Part shown: positions 30,207-41,780 of the stretch, in pieces
Layout: the number at the start of each line of letters is the position of its first letter
Position numbering within the stretch: position 1 is the stretch's first letter
DNA from: Entamoeba invadens IP1
Taxonomy: Eukaryota > Evosea > Mastigamoebida > Endamoebidae
Length of the DNA: 64,000 nt
Direction of reading: 5' to 3'
Assembly: GCF_000330505.1 (NCBI RefSeq)
Contig: NW_004440432.1
Location: forward strand, 65,971 to 129,970
The notes under the pieces: generated by a model
Told to the model about the DNA's origin: nothing
The model's database searches: none
What the model saw: the letters and a program-made list of their open reading frames with translations, nothing else
Program-made: the position numbers and the translations under genes

Positions 30207-30428
30207 ATGACAGACATGCAACTCTTCGTGCCAATCACACCAGATAGGATTCAAGACCCGGCAGTCCAAGTTGTTTCACTCAAGCCGACTGTCGAAGAAA
30301 CCCTGGACAGAGCAAAAGCCGACGCCAAAAAGGCGATCTTCTATATGGCGATCCTTGTCGCCGTCTTTGCTTCACATACAATAGTCGGTTATTTCCTTTA
30401 TACACACATACTCGACAACTCGCTTTGA
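30207..30428 (+). CDS. small single-span membrane protein
   Basis: This is a 73-residue protein in an otherwise A/T-rich desert. The coding stretch is noticeably richer in G/C than its surroundings (for example GCCGACGCCAAAAAGGCGAT), which supports real coding. Residues 1-40 are soluble (TPDRIQDPAVQVVSLKPTVE), then a positively charged KADAKK and one hydrophobic helix (AIFYMAILVAVFASHTIVGY) near the C-terminus. It is a tail-anchored or type II topology candidate. No family is recognised. An alternative Met lies two codons downstream. Confidence 0.6.
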   Translation: MTDMQLFVPITPDRIQDPAVQVVSLKPTVEETLDRAKADAKKAIFYMAILVAVFASHTIVGYFLYTHILDNSL

Positions 30429-31174
30429 TTTTTTTGTAAATGACCTCTTATTGTTTCCCTACCATTTCATAATGAAATAATTTATTTGAGGACACCAATT
30501 TGATAATATGACGGTTCAATAGCTAAAAACTATTGTCTGAAACTAACTTCTTGTACTTTTTTTACTTAAATAAGTTGGTTAAGTAATTATAATAAAGTAT
30601 ATTATAATTATCATAATTATTATAATATTATTATCATTGCATAATAATAATAATAATATCAGACATTTACCATATCATCATTAATTTTTACCTATGGTAA
30701 AAATTATATATATAGTTTTATAATAATACATTTACCTTACCTAAGTTGGTTAAATATCTTTAACTATTTAATAATACAATCAACTATATGTGATCGACTG
30801 TTTTTATTAATTGTTTTATTTAAAAAAAACATTATTTTTAAACTATTATTTACTTGATTTTTGGATAATGTTTTTATGTTCACAAAAAAATTCAAAAATC
30901 AAAAATGAGCAAACAAAACCCGAAAAAATAAAATAAAAATATGAAAAAAATCAATTTTTTAATACTTCAAAAAATTATTTTTTTAAAAATGAAGAAAAAA
31001 TTTTATCACTTGGTCATGTCAAAACCAAATAAATTAACAATTATATTATTAAAACATCTATAAATAATAACATTTCAAAAATATAAAAAATAAAATGAGT
31101 TTTCAAATCCAAATCAATCAATCTCGCAAAATCCCGTAACGACACAACATTTGAACGCAGAATTTCGGGAAAAT
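30429..31174. other. AT-rich intergenic region
   Basis: This 746-nt spacer between convergent genes has TTATAAT/ATAATAATAATAAT words and long A and T runs. No coding sequence or structured element was seen. Confidence 0.55.
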
Positions 31175-31867
31175 TTAGTAACAAAGTTCATACTTCTCTT
31201 TGACAAAGTCATTCCAGTGAGCACACACGAAAAACTTCGAGAAAGAAATCGCCTCCACTGGTTTGTTTGCGACTTTGCCAAATTCATTGACGACTGCCGC
31301 ATTCACACAAAGTGTATCATCGACCCTGACTGCTCCAAAACTATAGTGCAAATGTCCAAAGCACGCCAATTGTGGTTGTAGCGTATTTAACAATTCCTTT
31401 ATAACTTCGCTTCCGGCGTGTTTGTAACCAACTTCACCTTTCTTGGGATTTGCCATTTTCATATCCAAAATGCCAAACGGTGGTTCATGAGTGAGTAAAA
31501 CTGTTGGCATATCCTTAATTGCGACTGTGTTGACCCATTCGACGACTCTTTCCTGAACCGGAAAGCCCAGCCCAAAAAACTGTACGCCCTTTATTATCTC
31601 AAACGCATTCTGTAGAATATGCACCTTTGGGATGTTCTTAAAAAGCGTAAAGAACTTCTCCTTCACTGCGCGCTCGTGATTTCCAAAGACAAAAATCACG
31701 TTGTCTGCAGGTACCCGCAAAACCCAGTTATAGAAGGACCCGTAAGAAAACCGGCCTCTATTCGTCACGTCCCCGCAAATCAACAGAAAGTCGCAGGGGC
31801 GGATTTCAAGACGTTCATGAAAACCGTGGACGTCCGAGATGATCGTATAGAGGTAGGGCCGAGCCAT
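31175..31867 (-). CDS. calcineurin-like metallophosphoesterase (MPPED type)
   Basis: The protein has 230 residues. All metal-binding signatures of the family are present in order: ISDVHG (D-x-H), CGDVTNRG (GD), FGNHE (GNH), LTHEPP (H) and FGHLHYSFG (GHxH). The short length and the spacing, with THEPP followed by GHLH, match the MPPED1/2 (239AB) class of small cyclic-nucleotide or phosphoester hydrolases. There is no signal peptide, so it is probably cytosolic. The natural substrate is not deducible. The start is ATG 31867; the C-terminal tail after VNAAVVN is short. Confidence 0.85.
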   Translation of the reverse strand: MARPYLYTIISDVHGFHERLEIRPCDFLLICGDVTNRGRFSYGSFYNWVLRVPADNVIFVFGNHERAVKEKFFTLFKNIPKVHILQNAFEIIKGVQFFGLGFPVQERVVEWVNTVAIKDMPTVLLTHEPPFGILDMKMANPKKGEVGYKHAGSEVIKELLNTLQPQLACFGHLHYSFGAVRVDDTLCVNAAVVNEFGKVANKPVEAISFSKFFVCAHWNDFVKEKYELCY

Positions 31868-32867
31868 GAAATTTTTGAGTTTGAAAGTTCAAACTCAAAA
31901 AGAATGTTTTGATGGAAATGTTTGCTCTTTGCACTTTGGGTTTTTTGGTTGAAAATGGGAAAATAATTAGGTTTTAGAAGTAATATCACAGTCCATTTCT
32001 TATTTTGTAACTTAAAAGGGCAAATACGCCGAATTAAAACAACAAAGTGTGGATTGAAGAAACTGTGAAACGGAAGTGCTTCAATTATTCAGCTAGAAAG
32101 ACAAACGATTGAAAGTCCGATGGATGAACGTAAAGGCTTATGAACTGGTTGACCACGTTCAGTGTTGTGTGTCGATGTAGGACCGTTGGTGTTGTCAAGG
32201 CAGTGATCTGGCCAAAATAAAGTTTGACAACCCTACTCTAAGGAATGATGAACAGTCTAGTTTTTTGTAATTCCATTAATGGTTAATTAGTAGTTCATAA
32301 TATTTTTACAATCATTGAAGTGACGTGTCTTCACAATTGACTAATTTTGTATCTTTTTTGTAAAGTGAATAAGTTTTATCGGATAAATAGGGTTTACTTT
32401 GTTATTATTATTACTATGACTTCAAGTTAATACAACCATTTTTGTGCCGATAAATTTGGGCTTCTCTTTTTGTTCCCACAATCTGAGTCTAATACTATTT
32501 TATAGTAAAAATAGTAATATTATTAATATATTACTATCTATTTTTGTATTGTTTTTGTAAAAATATAATTTATAAAAATTATAATTAAATTATATTTTTA
32601 TAATAACAAAAAGCTAGAGTTAAATAAATAAATAATAATACATTATAACCAATCTATTGATTAAATTCATTTATTAAATTGTTAATTATAAAAAAAATGT
32701 ATTTAAAAAAATATAAAAAACAGCTGTTAATTTGATTATTAATTAACGAGTAAAAAATAAGAATTAAAAGCTACCACAATGAAATAAAAAGCTAAATCAA
32801 TAAAAATAAGAAAAACAGTCCATTGCTGTGATTTTGAGTTTTCGACAAAAACCCTAAGCATAAAGCA
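31868..32867. other. intergenic region with GC-richer island
   Basis: This 1-kb spacer lies between two divergent genes. About 31985-32265 is much richer in G/C than neighbouring intergenic DNA and has long open frames on both strands without clean gene structure. It also has an 8-bp stem, GTTGTCAA with TTGACAAC. The remainder (32265-32867) is A/T-rich and holds only promoter-like DNA for PWP1. Confidence 0.45.
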
Positions 32868-34088
32868 ATGCAAATGCACAGCACATGTGTTTGGGTTCCG
32901 CGCGGGCACTTGAGTAACTATCCTAAGGGAATAGCCGAGGATGATATTGATGATAAGTCCGCTTCTAATAAGCCAGCGAAACGAGTATTAACAGGGGATT
33001 ACATTACAGACAAATATAATATGGCAGATTATGATAATGAAGGTAACGATGACGACTTTAGACGAGAATTTAGTGACGACTACGACAAAAATATGGCTGA
33101 AGATGACGACGAGTCTTCATTAGAAGAACTTTTAGTTGCGGACTCCGACTCCATTTTACTGACTGGCGTGTTCAACACCGTTGAGAGTGAGTTTGGGTTG
33201 AATGTGATGATCATGGAGAAGTCGCTTGACAACAGTTTTGTCCACGACGATGTGATGCTTCCACAAATTCCGATCACTACGGAGTATTTAGACTTCATAG
33301 GAAGTCCACTTCAAGGGGCGCAGAATATAGTAGCTGTGTCATGTATAGGGGATCAACTCGAGTTATGGGACTTGGACTGTACTGATCATGTCGATCCACT
33401 TGTTTCATTTAGTGGAGACATTATCACTACTAATGGCGAGAGAAATGAAGTGAGTTTTGATGAGACAAAGAGTATCATGTCTGTTGGGTGGAACTCCCTT
33501 CAGAAGAACATTTTGGCCACGGGAAGCTCAGACCACAAAATCCGATTTTGGGACTTGGCGACTTCGAAGCTTGAGATGACATTGAACCACTTGACTGGGA
33601 AAGCGCAGGTGTGTAGTTGGTGTCCGACAAATATCGGGATGTTAGCGACGGGGTGTTTCTCTGAAGATGAGAATAAAGCTTCGATCACTGTATTAGATGC
33701 AATGAATAAGACGACTGTTGGGTCGTATTTCGTTGAAAATGATATGAACGACTTTAAGTGGAATAATGACGGGGTCATCTTCTTGACAACTTTCGAGAAT
33801 GGAACAGTCGAATTGAGAGATGTGCGAAAATTGGCAAATCCAGTCTGGAGTTTCTCGGCACATACCAAAGCGTGCACTACAGTCTCTATATACACAAATG
33901 GCGTATTTGCAACAGGAGGAGAAGACGGCTATTTAAGAACTTGGGACGGCAAATCTAATATGCCGTTTGTTCTTGAACAGAAGAAATTAAATGGAGACGT
34001 GTTGTGTTCGGCGTACTGCCCAGATACTTCAAGTTTGATTGCAGTGGGCGGGGAGTTCGGATTAAAGTTCCTCAGAACAGCAAACTAA
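32868..34088 (+). CDS. PWP1: PWP1 homologue, WD40 ribosome-biogenesis factor
   Basis: The protein has 406 residues. It has the diagnostic PWP1 layout: an N-terminal stretch beginning with a C-V-W-V-P-R-G motif (CVWVPRGHLSNYPKGIAEDD), an acidic linker containing KYNMADYDNEGNDDD, a block VHDDVMLPQIPITTEYLDF followed by QLELWDLDCTDHVDP, then five to six WD40 repeats (SSDHKIRFWDLAT, GTVELRDVRK, GGEDGYLRTWDG) and a final GGEFGLKFLRTAN. PWP1 acts in the nucleolus or nucleus in Pol I transcription and pre-rRNA processing. Human PWP1 and yeast PWP1 are longer (about 500-580 residues), mostly from longer acidic tails. Confidence 0.87.
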   Translation: MQMHSTCVWVPRGHLSNYPKGIAEDDIDDKSASNKPAKRVLTGDYITDKYNMADYDNEGNDDDFRREFSDDYDKNMAEDDDESSLEELLVADSDSILLTGVFNTVESEFGLNVMIMEKSLDNSFVHDDVMLPQIPITTEYLDFIGSPLQGAQNIVAVSCIGDQLELWDLDCTDHVDPLVSFSGDIITTNGERNEVSFDETKSIMSVGWNSLQKNILATGSSDHKIRFWDLATSKLEMTLNHLTGKAQVCSWCPTNIGMLATGCFSEDENKASITVLDAMNKTTVGSYFVENDMNDFKWNNDGVIFLTTFENGTVELRDVRKLANPVWSFSAHTKACTTVSIYTNGVFATGGEDGYLRTWDGKSNMPFVLEQKKLNGDVLCSAYCPDTSSLIAVGGEFGLKFLRTAN

Positions 34089-34288
34089 CGTGAATAAATT
34101 GGAATGGATTGATTTTTTGCACTCAATGGAGCATCTCCTCTATTTCTATACTTTAATAGTATTTTCCTATAATATTTAATATAATAGTAATATTTTTAAT
34201 ATTCAAGACTCCACTTCTAAAGTAGAGTCTTGAAGAGGTAAATAGAAGAAACACACAATCAATAAGAAGAATTAAAGCAATAAGACTC

Positions 34289-35920
34289 TCATTGAGTCTG
34301 AGAGATATCATAATCTTCAAAAGAGTCTAAAAAGTCCTCTAAAGTAATTTTAGGCTCTGCGTCGTCACTTCTTTTATACACAAATTGTTCTTGAGCCGAG
34401 TTCAAAATACTCTCACAGTTAGTTTCACTGTTGTTTGAAGTGTTGATAAACTCACTCATCTTTTTCTTCGTCTTTTCTTCAATATAAAACTTCTTCTTTG
34501 CGTCTTCGGAGTGATTTGGCGCGACTTTTGGAGTGTCATATTTTGTTAAGACGTACTTCCCTTTAATCAACTTGATGATTTTCTTTTCGCTCTTAGTCTC
34601 CCCGATATATCCAAGTGTCTTAAAATCGACGCCTTCAATGTGGAATTGACAAAATGCGATAGCTTCATCCATATGATCGCAATGGCAAGTCACACTCTCC
34701 AATTTTGGAACTTCAAGTTCTGTGATTAAAAAATTATCAGCGAATTGGACGTCCAAATTATTCATTTTGAAATCGCCAATTAAAGAAAACAATTGCGCCT
34801 GAATAACAGGCAGTTTTAAGTGTACATTTCTAGCAGCGGAGTGGATACTAAAGTCTTCAATAAACATAAAAGTCTCAACTAATTTTTCTTTCCCATTCTC
34901 ATCAGTCTCAGTCTTCTTTGGTGTTGGCAACTCGAAGTATGTGAGTGGTCCGAATAAATGGAGTTTCTCTAAGTTAGACAAAACGGTTCCATTAGAAATG
35001 GAATACACCGAATTGTCTGGCATTTCTATTTGAAGAGAAGTCAAACTAGTTGGGAGTTTAAAAGCGGTAGGCACACTTGAGTCAGCAAAGAATATTAAAT
35101 TCTCAAGATACGAATTTTTTGAAAAATCGACGAAATTGGCGAAGTTTTGAATCAAACTGATTTTAACATCAGTTAATCCAATAACAGAACACTCAGTAAA
35201 TTTCTCTGCAGTCATCGTGTGAATGTTAAACACCGTCTGCTCCTGTATGATTCTAACTTCACCTTTAACTTCTTTTGGTAGTTCATTTGTTATATTTAAA
35301 TAAGTCACGTAGTTCGCTCGTGCCAACTTCTGTGTTGGGGCAAAGTCGACTAATACTACTTTCAGCTTGGGGATGAGTGTGTGAACTAATAAAATGTTTG
35401 TCGATAAATTTGATAACTTTTCTTTGGCATCATCCTCACTATCAGTAATGTAGTGCTTCTTGATTATCAAAGTTTCTAAGTTGGGTGCTCCTTTCAAGTC
35501 TTTTAACATGATTTTGGTGTCTTCAGCTTGGACTATCAACTTTTTCAAATTTAAACAGTTTGAAAGGCTTCCAAATGGATAGGTGTCATGTACTCTTAAT
35601 GAAGTCAGTTTTGAAAGTAAAATAGTTGGGGGAGCCTCATCCAGAAATCCGGGAGACAAATCGACGAATGCGATGTTTTGAAGTGTGTTGTTCTTATCTT
35701 TTTCAATTTCGCTGTATGTCGATGAGACTGTTTCAATGTTAGGAAAGAACTTTATTGAAAACTTGAGTTGGTTATATTTGATTGGAGGGGTACGTCGTAC
35801 CATTTTAATAGCGTCTAAACAACTTTTGGAGACAACTCTGAAGTTTAATAAAACGGCTTCACTCCACGTGTAAAGTAAAACGTTAGCAAGAAAGATCGGT
35901 TCGAGTTTTGTATGAGACAT
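34289..35920 (-). CDS. F-box-like/leucine-rich-repeat protein
   Basis: The protein has 543 residues. The N-terminus (LEPIFLANVLLYTWSEAVLL, then FRVVSKSCLDAIKMV) is F-box-like: a two-helix block ending VSKxC. The body is a series of irregular leucine-rich repeats (LTSLRVHDTYPFGSLSNCLN, LKKLIVQ, LETLIIKK, LENLIFF, LTSLQIEM), a pattern common in large Entamoeba LRR gene families. The C-terminal ~90 residues are charged and carry ubiquitin-adaptor-like acidic ends (DAEPKITLEDFLDSFEDYD). The same N-terminal block occurs in the partial gene at 62581. A probable role is substrate recognition in ubiquitin ligases or a structural scaffold; unproven. Confidence 0.7.
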   Translation of the reverse strand: MSHTKLEPIFLANVLLYTWSEAVLLNFRVVSKSCLDAIKMVRRTPPIKYNQLKFSIKFFPNIETVSSTYSEIEKDKNNTLQNIAFVDLSPGFLDEAPPTILLSKLTSLRVHDTYPFGSLSNCLNLKKLIVQAEDTKIMLKDLKGAPNLETLIIKKHYITDSEDDAKEKLSNLSTNILLVHTLIPKLKVVLVDFAPTQKLARANYVTYLNITNELPKEVKGEVRIIQEQTVFNIHTMTAEKFTECSVIGLTDVKISLIQNFANFVDFSKNSYLENLIFFADSSVPTAFKLPTSLTSLQIEMPDNSVYSISNGTVLSNLEKLHLFGPLTYFELPTPKKTETDENGKEKLVETFMFIEDFSIHSAARNVHLKLPVIQAQLFSLIGDFKMNNLDVQFADNFLITELEVPKLESVTCHCDHMDEAIAFCQFHIEGVDFKTLGYIGETKSEKKIIKLIKGKYVLTKYDTPKVAPNHSEDAKKKFYIEEKTKKKMSEFINTSNNSETNCESILNSAQEQFVYKRSDDAEPKITLEDFLDSFEDYDISQTQ

Positions 35921-36309
35921 TCTTGAGTCTTTTTAATTCAGTTTCTTTTTATTGATTACTTTGAGGCTTAAGAATAACTCAATCTGAAAATTAATACAAG
36001 ACAAGATTCAATGTTTTTTTGGAATAATTTTATTATACAAATACTATATTTTATACTATTTTAAAGTAATTAAATATTACTATTAATAATAGTAGTTTAA
36101 TTGTTTTTTTATTGGTTTAAAAAAAATTTAAATAATTTAATAAACTATAAATATAATTATAACAAGAACAATTTTAGTTCTTTTTGATTGAAAATCAGAA
36201 TCATATAGTTCACCGTTTTAATAAATAAATAGTAAAATAAAATACAGAAATTCAACGAAATATTTATTTAAAGGATGGATCAATTTTGGAACCGAAAAAA
36301 GAATAATAC
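35921..36309. other. intergenic region between divergent genes
   Basis: This 389-nt A/T-rich spacer is shared by the 5' ends of the LRR gene (minus) and the third TMK (plus). Only the TATTTAAA-type element described separately stands out. Confidence 0.55.
36261..36274 (+). promoter_or_regulatory. TATTTAAAG-type core promoter element
   Basis: TATTTATTTAAAGG lies 36 nt before ATG 36310. The Entamoeba TATA variant (GTATTTAAAG/C) is usually ~30 nt upstream of the transcription start. The motif is seen; activity is inferred. Confidence 0.4.
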
Positions 36310-39300
36310 ATGAAGTTGATACTTGTGTCAATTATTTTTTTCTTGTTATGCTCTCGCTGTAACTCTTGTTGGATAGTAGAGAATTCCACGAATTATATCA
36401 AGTGGACATATATTGGACCGTGCCCTAAATATCTCGATTTTGATGTTGAAACAGATAACGCATTGAGTGTGGACACTTTTACATTTCTTGCTAATTGTTG
36501 TAATAAAAAAGATTATTACGGGCTTGACACAGGTTCAAATGCATATAACAAAGTTATCAAATTTGCACAAGACAGTCCAATGAAATATTTGTTTGGTATT
36601 AACACAGCAAAAGTGTATTGGGATATTCACCTTGAAAACACTCCCGAACTCTTTGTAGCCACATTAAACAGAACACAAGTGGGATACAACGTACAAGACA
36701 ATATATATGTCTATGACAGACCAGCTATTATAATTTCTGTAAATAATGCTTCTGTTTTAATTACGTACAAATCAACACAGCGTCCCTATTTGTTCATTGA
36801 ATTTGTAAAAACGTCATTTTCAAGAACCATTTACATTGCAAATCCTTCACAAGACGGTTGTACATATGCATTTTCCACAACCGATAATGTAATTCTAAAT
36901 AGTGATAATTATATTGACTTATATAATATTTGTAGAAGAAATAATACAAGAAGATATATAATGTGTGGACAACATCAACCACTTTCAACAAACGACTGTA
37001 GTTGTTCAATTCCAAGTGCTATTACATCGGCTTCAATCAAAGACTCACGGTTTAATTATCCAGACTGTTATTACAATAGCTCATTATTTGATCTAACTAT
37101 CTTTAAGAATTATACAACAGTCAAATTTGATGCACAATATGGAAACGTGTGGAATACACTTGTTATTCAAAACAGAACAATCAATGAAAAATCTCAACCA
37201 TTAACTATTGAATTAAGTACTGCAATGACACTTAATGATGGATTAAAGTTGTCAGGTACTGCACTTAATGTAGTCCAAGTAACACAAGAAATATTTTTTG
37301 AAGTAAAAGGAAATTTGACAATAGAAAAGTATATTGGAGTTCATTCGTTTGGACGTTTTATAATTGATGATATTACTATTGGTAATGGCTTGGGTGATAT
37401 TATTCTGTTTTTAGGACAAAATGCCAACGAAGAACAAACATTTAAGACTGTCAAAAAAGTGTGTGAAAATGGAGTCAACTCGAGGTATGCACAACTTAAT
37501 TCTTTAATTAATTGTGACTGTGTATGGCGTGACAATGCATATGATCAAGTCGATTGTGAGACTTCTTCAAAGAACAAAGAGAATGCTTTGAATCTGTTGA
37601 TTGAAAGTGAAAATTACACAACAATAAATCCATCAAATTGGAATAGTGTAACTCTTCAAGGAAAAACTTTGTACCAAATAGTTGGTAATGTCTTTACTAA
37701 AACATGTATCTTCACTAAAAATGTTACAATCTCTGGGATTGTAGGATGTGAAAATTTAATAATAACAGAAGACACATCAATTTCTTTTGGTAATGCAAAT
37801 TCACAGCTGAAAGTCAGTAATTTACGAACAATAGGAGAAAGTAATAATAAATTACATATAGACACTACAATTGGTAATATTACTCTTTTTAGTATATATA
37901 CCAATTTTCAAACTACTATTATAGCAAAGCAAGAATATAATAAGTATATGCATTTCGATTCAGTAACACTTGGAAAGGATAGTACTTTCGTGGTGACAAC
38001 AGATTTACGAGTGAATACTTTGGAAGTGAGTCAAAACACATCAATTAATATATCGGGTTCATTTTTTATTGTAAATTTGAACAACACAATTAAATTTAAC
38101 TTAAAAGCGTTACAACTTGTTCTCTTCGAACCAATAGTGGAGTTGAATCTGAATCACGTCGAATTAAAAAGAAATTTGCTGGTACCAAGCACTGTTTCAA
38201 AAATACAAATAGACGTGATTGATAATGGATTAGATATTTATAACACTCCATTTTTGGATATAGACGCTTCAGAGTCTACATTGAATATTGGTAAGTTACC
38301 ATTACTTCCATTTATGAATGATACACAACCACTAAATTACTTTGTTTTCTGTTTAACTAAAAATCGAAAAGTTGTATTTGAAGAGTCTGTTGATGAAAAT
38401 TATGCGTGTGACAAACAAGCCATTTATTTGGGTAACAAACAAAATGTTCCATGTGATTCATTTCAACTCTCACCTAAAATATGTTCACCAAAAGAAGTGA
38501 ATGTTGATGGAAAAAATGTCTATTACAATGACTTTAATGAAATCGACTATTCATGTCCTTGTTATTCCAAAAACGAAGTTCATACGATACTTAAACTTAA
38601 TACTTTAACTGAATATATCATTGGAGCTAACGAAATGTATTTAGAAATTATTATAGAGGGTTCAATTAATACAAATTTGTATATAGTTACAACACACTCA
38701 AGTGATGAACTCAATTTCTTTTTCTTGGTTAACAAAACAACATTTGTACTAAACACACAAAAGCAACAAGTTGCGTTCTTTGGTTTGGAAAAACAAGTCA
38801 TAGATGTGGAAATTGAATTAAAAAACAGCACAATGGCTAGTACAAGTGACACATTTGGGTTCTTAATCGATGATAACAAAATTTCTATTTTAAAAGATAA
38901 GCCATGTTCTATAGTTATTAAAAAATATGAAAAAGACATAGTGGAGTGTTTAAAGTGTTTAACCGAATTTGACTCGACTGGTAAATGTGTTGATAGCAAT
39001 ACTACACTTTCTAATTGTGCTATTAGTGTTTCTAATACATGTATAGAATGCGAAAAGGGGTATTTCCTTTCCAATTCAATTTGTTTACAATGTTCGTCTA
39101 ATTGTTTTTATTGTCAGAGTAATATAACATGTTTAATTTGTCACGATGGATATAAAATATCTTCGAATGGGATTTGTGAACTTGAAAAATCATGCAAATC
39201 TTTCACTAACAATTATTGTGTAACCTGTGAAGATTTTATGAAATATGGTGATGATTACTCTGAATGTGTACCAGATGTTTCCTCAAGTTGTATGGTATAT

Positions 39301-41780
39301 TCACAAAGCAACGATTGTTTAGTTTGTAACACATTGATTAGCAGTGTATTGGATAGTGATAACCAATGTGTTATAAAGGATAATACAAGTAGAGTAAATT
39401 TGATAAGTACCATATCATGTAACATTGGCTTTTATCTCGACCAAAAGACAGATGAGTGTATACCATGTTCTAACGTAAATTGTAAAACATGTGAAATGAT
39501 AAATGACGTTGTTATATGCAATGAATGCCTTACTAATTATGTATTAGATATCAACAATAATTGCGTTACAAATAATCAAACTCAATGCGAAGTTGTTCTC
39601 AACTCATTTTGTGTATCATGTAATTCAAATTCATATAATAATAAAGGTAAGTGCGATCTATGCACGGAAGGATGTTTGTCTTGTGATTCTTTTGGTTGTA
39701 CTTCATGTCAAAAAGATTATTACTATCACACATTTGAATCAATTTCAACATGTACAAAAGAACCAATTACAAATTGTAACACTTACAATTTTGGCATATG
39801 CACTTCATGTAATTTTGGGTATTATCTTTCGGACTTTATATGTGTCCGTTGTACTGATACGTGTTCTTCTTGTATTGCAGATTACTGTCTGACTTGTTTT
39901 GAGGGGTATATGTTAGTTGACGGTCGGTGTATCTCTTCTACAACAACCAACTGCGCTAAACCGATTTTAAACCTTAATCAATGTGGTGTATGTAATAAAG
40001 GGTATTATCAAAAAGACACCGCTTGTGTCAAATGCCCAGCGCAGTGTTTATTGTGTTCCACCTCCAACAGTTGCATCAAATGTGAAGATCTTTATTATGT
40101 CAATTCAAATGGGACTTGCACTTCGAAACAAGGACTTGATAATTGTGAGAAGTTTGATTATAATGGGTGTAGTACGTGTACATCTGGATTCTATGTTAGA
40201 AGTGGTGAATGTGTTTGGTGTAACACAACAACAGACAAATGTGAAACATGTGACTCTATAAATGGAAATTGTTATTCATGTGTTGTAGACTATGTACTTA
40301 CTGATAATAGTACATGTCTCATATATAATTCAATTGAGCACTGTACGAAAGCTGCGAATTCACGATGTTCAGAATGTTCATTTTGGTATGCAGTAGATCC
40401 ACAGACGTATAAATGTAAAGAGTCTGCAGTGTGGTGGATCATTTTAATTATAGTAATAGCAGGGTTAAGTATTGAAATCACTACAATTGTTTCAGTGATA
40501 GTTATAGTCGTTTTAGTGGTGCGGCGACTTAAGAAATACACAGACGAGGTTTCTATGCAAAAGAAGACGACGATATTTAAAATGGAGACATCCAATATCC
40601 AATGGGTCGTGCTGCCGTCTAACACTTCTATTTTATTTAGTAAACAACAAATAAGTTTTGAAGACGAAATTCCCGTTGATGTGGAATCACGCGAATTAGT
40701 GTGTATTGGCAACAACAGTCAACATTCAATCAAAATCACTTTTATGTCTGTTGAAAATGATTTACAGAAGTTTGCAACTCGTTACGACCCCCAGGAATTT
40801 ATATTAAAGAAGGGCGAAGCCGCTGAAATTGAAATTTTTGTGACGCCCATATGTTCATGCAAAGTACGAGATGATATGAAGTTTAGTCTAATTGATATGA
40901 AAAAGGGTAAAACAAGTGTAGAAATGATTCCCATTGAATTTGAGACTGAAATAACAAGTAAACTTGATGTCGATGAAATTTATGAAGTGAAGAAAATAGG
41001 GGAGGGATCCTTTGGTGTAGTGTTTAAAGGTGTCTTTCGTGGCAATTCCGTTGCAATTAAGAAGCTCAAGTTGCATTCAAATGGGGAGAGAAATGAAGAT
41101 ATTGAAAACGACTTTGAGAAGGAAGTGAAGATGATGGACAAGTTCAAAAGTGAGTATATCATTCATTTCTATGGAGCTGTATTCATCCCAACACGAATGT
41201 GTTTAGTGACTGAATATGCGCCTTTAGGGAGTTTACAGAGTAGTATTGAACACCGAAAGAGTGAAGAATTTGACCATCAAATTCGATTGAAAATTTGTAT
41301 AGATTCCGCAAAAGGACTTTTTTATTTACATACAAATGGCATTTTACATAGAGATATTAAACCAGATAACATCTTGGTGTTTACACTTGAAAAGAGCTCG
41401 TTATTGTCAACGCCAAATTGACTGATTTTGGAACTTCAAGAAACGTCAATATGTTGATATCTAATATGACATTCACAAAGGGGGTTGGAACACCAAAGTA
41501 TATGGCGCCTGAGATCTTAAATAGAAAACATTACACTGATTTGGCTGACGTGTATTCGTTTGGAATTACTTTCTTGGAAATAATGAAGTGGGAAGACGCT
41601 TTCCCTAAAGAGAAGTTCAAAATGGCGTGGGACATAGCAGACTTCGTAGCAGCTGGTAGTGTCTTACCAAAGCCAATTAATGTCTCAGACATCGATTACA
41701 AAGTCTTTTTAAGTCTGACCTGTAAATATGAAAATAGATGTCAAATGAAAGAAGTCGTCCAAAAATTAGAACAATTATAA
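36310..41780 (+). CDS. transmembrane receptor kinase (TMK), frameshifted in the kinase domain
   Basis: The gene has a signal peptide (MKLILVSIIFFLLCSRCNS), a long beta-rich glycosylated ectodomain (to ~870), CXXC repeats (~875-1365), a transmembrane helix at ~1373-1407, a cytoplasmic Ig/MSP-like segment, and a kinase from ~1555 with GEGSFG, VAIKK and HRDIKPDN. After VFTLEKSSL the frame runs into TGA at 41419-41421. The remaining kinase (LTDFGTSRN, APE, to residue end KLEQL) is open in the next frame from 41403 to 41780. One missing base at ~41401-41406 explains it; alignment with the sister TMK at 7 kb shows no other damage. It is either a recent pseudogene or a sequencing/assembly error. A programmed shift is less likely, as no slippery run is evident. 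Confidence 0.85.

Noticed and set aside
31780..31989. Minus-strand frame upstream of the metallophosphoesterase
   Set aside because: Overlaps the start of the real gene in another frame and has no motif.
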